From the NCBI RefSeq assembly GCF_016127315.1, contig NZ_CP065997.1:2976001-3040000 (forward strand): a stretch of DNA of 64,000 nucleotides, written 5' to 3'. Source of the DNA: Achromobacter deleyi. Its GTDB lineage: Bacteria > Pseudomonadota > Gammaproteobacteria > Burkholderiales > Burkholderiaceae_B. Within the stretch, counting starts at the first letter, position 1. The number at the start of each line of letters is the position of its first letter. This document shows, piece after piece, positions 63,489 to 64,000 of this stretch. A program made the translations under genes and the position numbers. The notes under the pieces are model-generated. The model did no database searches and was not told the DNA's origin. It saw only the letters and a program-made list of their open reading frames with translations.

Positions 63489-64000
63489 ATGAGCACCCCG
63501 ACTTCTTTCCCGACGCGCCCGCTGGGGCGCAGCGATATGTCGATCACGCGCATCGGCCTGGGCGCCTGGGCGATGGGCGGCAATGCCTGGGCCATCGGCT
63601 GGGGGCCGCAGGACGACGCCGATTCGATCGCCGCGATCCGCCTCGCGGTCGATCGCGGCATCAACTGGATCGACACCGCCGCCGTCTACGGCCTGGGCCA
63701 CGCCGAAGCGGTGGTGGGCCGCGCGCTGGCGCAGATGAGCCCCGGTGAACGGCCCTACGTCTTCACCAAATGCGGCCTGACCTGGTCGCCCGAGCAGCCG
63801 CAGGCGACCCCGCGGCGCAACGGCGCGCCGGCCAGCATCCGCCGCGAAATCGAGGCATCGCTGCGCCGCCTGGGCGTCGAGCGCATCGATCTATACCAGA
63901 TGCACTGGCCGGCCGGCGACGGCACGCCGCTGGAGGCCTATTGGCAGGAATTGCTGGACCTCAAGCGGGAGGGCAAGGTGCGCGCGGTCGGCCTGTCCAA
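63489..64000 (+). CDS. Aldo/keto reductase, N-terminal part (cut by window edge)
   Basis: The first 170 residues are present. The family tetrad is visible: Asp62 and Tyr67 in IDTAAVYGLGHAE, Lys94 in VFTKCGL and His in YQMHWP. RLGVERIDLYQMHWP and LKREGKVRAVGLS are standard blocks. It is an NADPH-dependent reductase of the AKR family; the substrate is unknown. ATG 63489 has AGGAG upstream. Confidence 0.9.
   Translation, partial: MSTPTSFPTRPLGRSDMSITRIGLGAWAMGGNAWAIGWGPQDDADSIAAIRLAVDRGINWIDTAAVYGLGHAEAVVGRALAQMSPGERPYVFTKCGLTWSPEQPQATPRRNGAPASIRREIEASLRRLGVERIDLYQMHWPAGDGTPLEAYWQELLDLKREGKVRAVGLS

Overview
The window is about 64 kb of high-GC bacterial chromosome with tightly packed genes. The content points to a betaproteobacterium of the Alcaligenaceae, most likely Achromobacter or a close Bordetella relative: a Bug-type solute-binding protein, azurin, an NAD-linked FdsGBA formate dehydrogenase with its FdsR regulator, and many 4-bp gene overlaps. 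Genus is an inference from gene content and was not tested by a search.

Left part (1-16 kb): the start of a TonB-dependent receptor and a DUF2946 protein, then a nitrogen-scavenging locus. urtABCDE (urea ABC transporter, minus strand) is divergent from allophanate hydrolase, urea carboxylase and a GntR-family regulator (plus strand). The 393-bp region between them carries two near-consensus sigma-54 promoters pointing outward, an NtrC-like site between them, and a 12-bp FadR/GntR-type palindrome at the predicted start of the hydrolase operon. No urease gene is visible, so imported urea is probably broken down by the ATP- and biotin-dependent urea amidolyase route. Next come an ECF sigma factor, its anti-sigma gene and a small secreted protein. 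The gntR and anti-sigma genes both look frameshifted at G runs.

Middle part (16-38 kb): a LysR regulator with a PrpF/GalD-like isomerase and a Bug protein; a DUF1501/DUF1800 pair; an SDR lacking the usual YxxxK; azurin; a lipoprotein of the sorbosone dehydrogenase type; a ferric-reductase-like flavocytochrome and PepSY protein divergent from a PepSY/response regulator/histidine kinase operon; two universal stress proteins; murI; a LysR gene divergent from a two-gene chromate transporter; DUF1345; a methyltransferase; and an OFA-family MFS carrier.

38-50 kb is a formate oxidation and molybdenum cofactor island: fdsGBA-fdhD-fdsD on the minus strand, divergent fdsR, then moaA-mobA, and moaCDE-moaB-moeA on the minus strand. 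The right part holds a large DUF748/AsmA-like protein, a Tat-type dienelactone hydrolase, a peroxiredoxin, an MFS carrier, bioB overlapping a DMT transporter, a PAS-LuxR regulator, a duplicated Ala-Glu-Asp tRNA cassette, and the start of an aldo/keto reductase.

The most unusual feature is a family of three long intergenic elements (13891-14181, 54899-55161, 55403-55698). Each has a large stem of about 31-34 bp per arm around a conserved core, followed by a second hairpin set in conserved flanks. Arm sequences differ between copies yet stay self-complementary, and every copy lies in the same orientation just downstream of a gene's 3' end.
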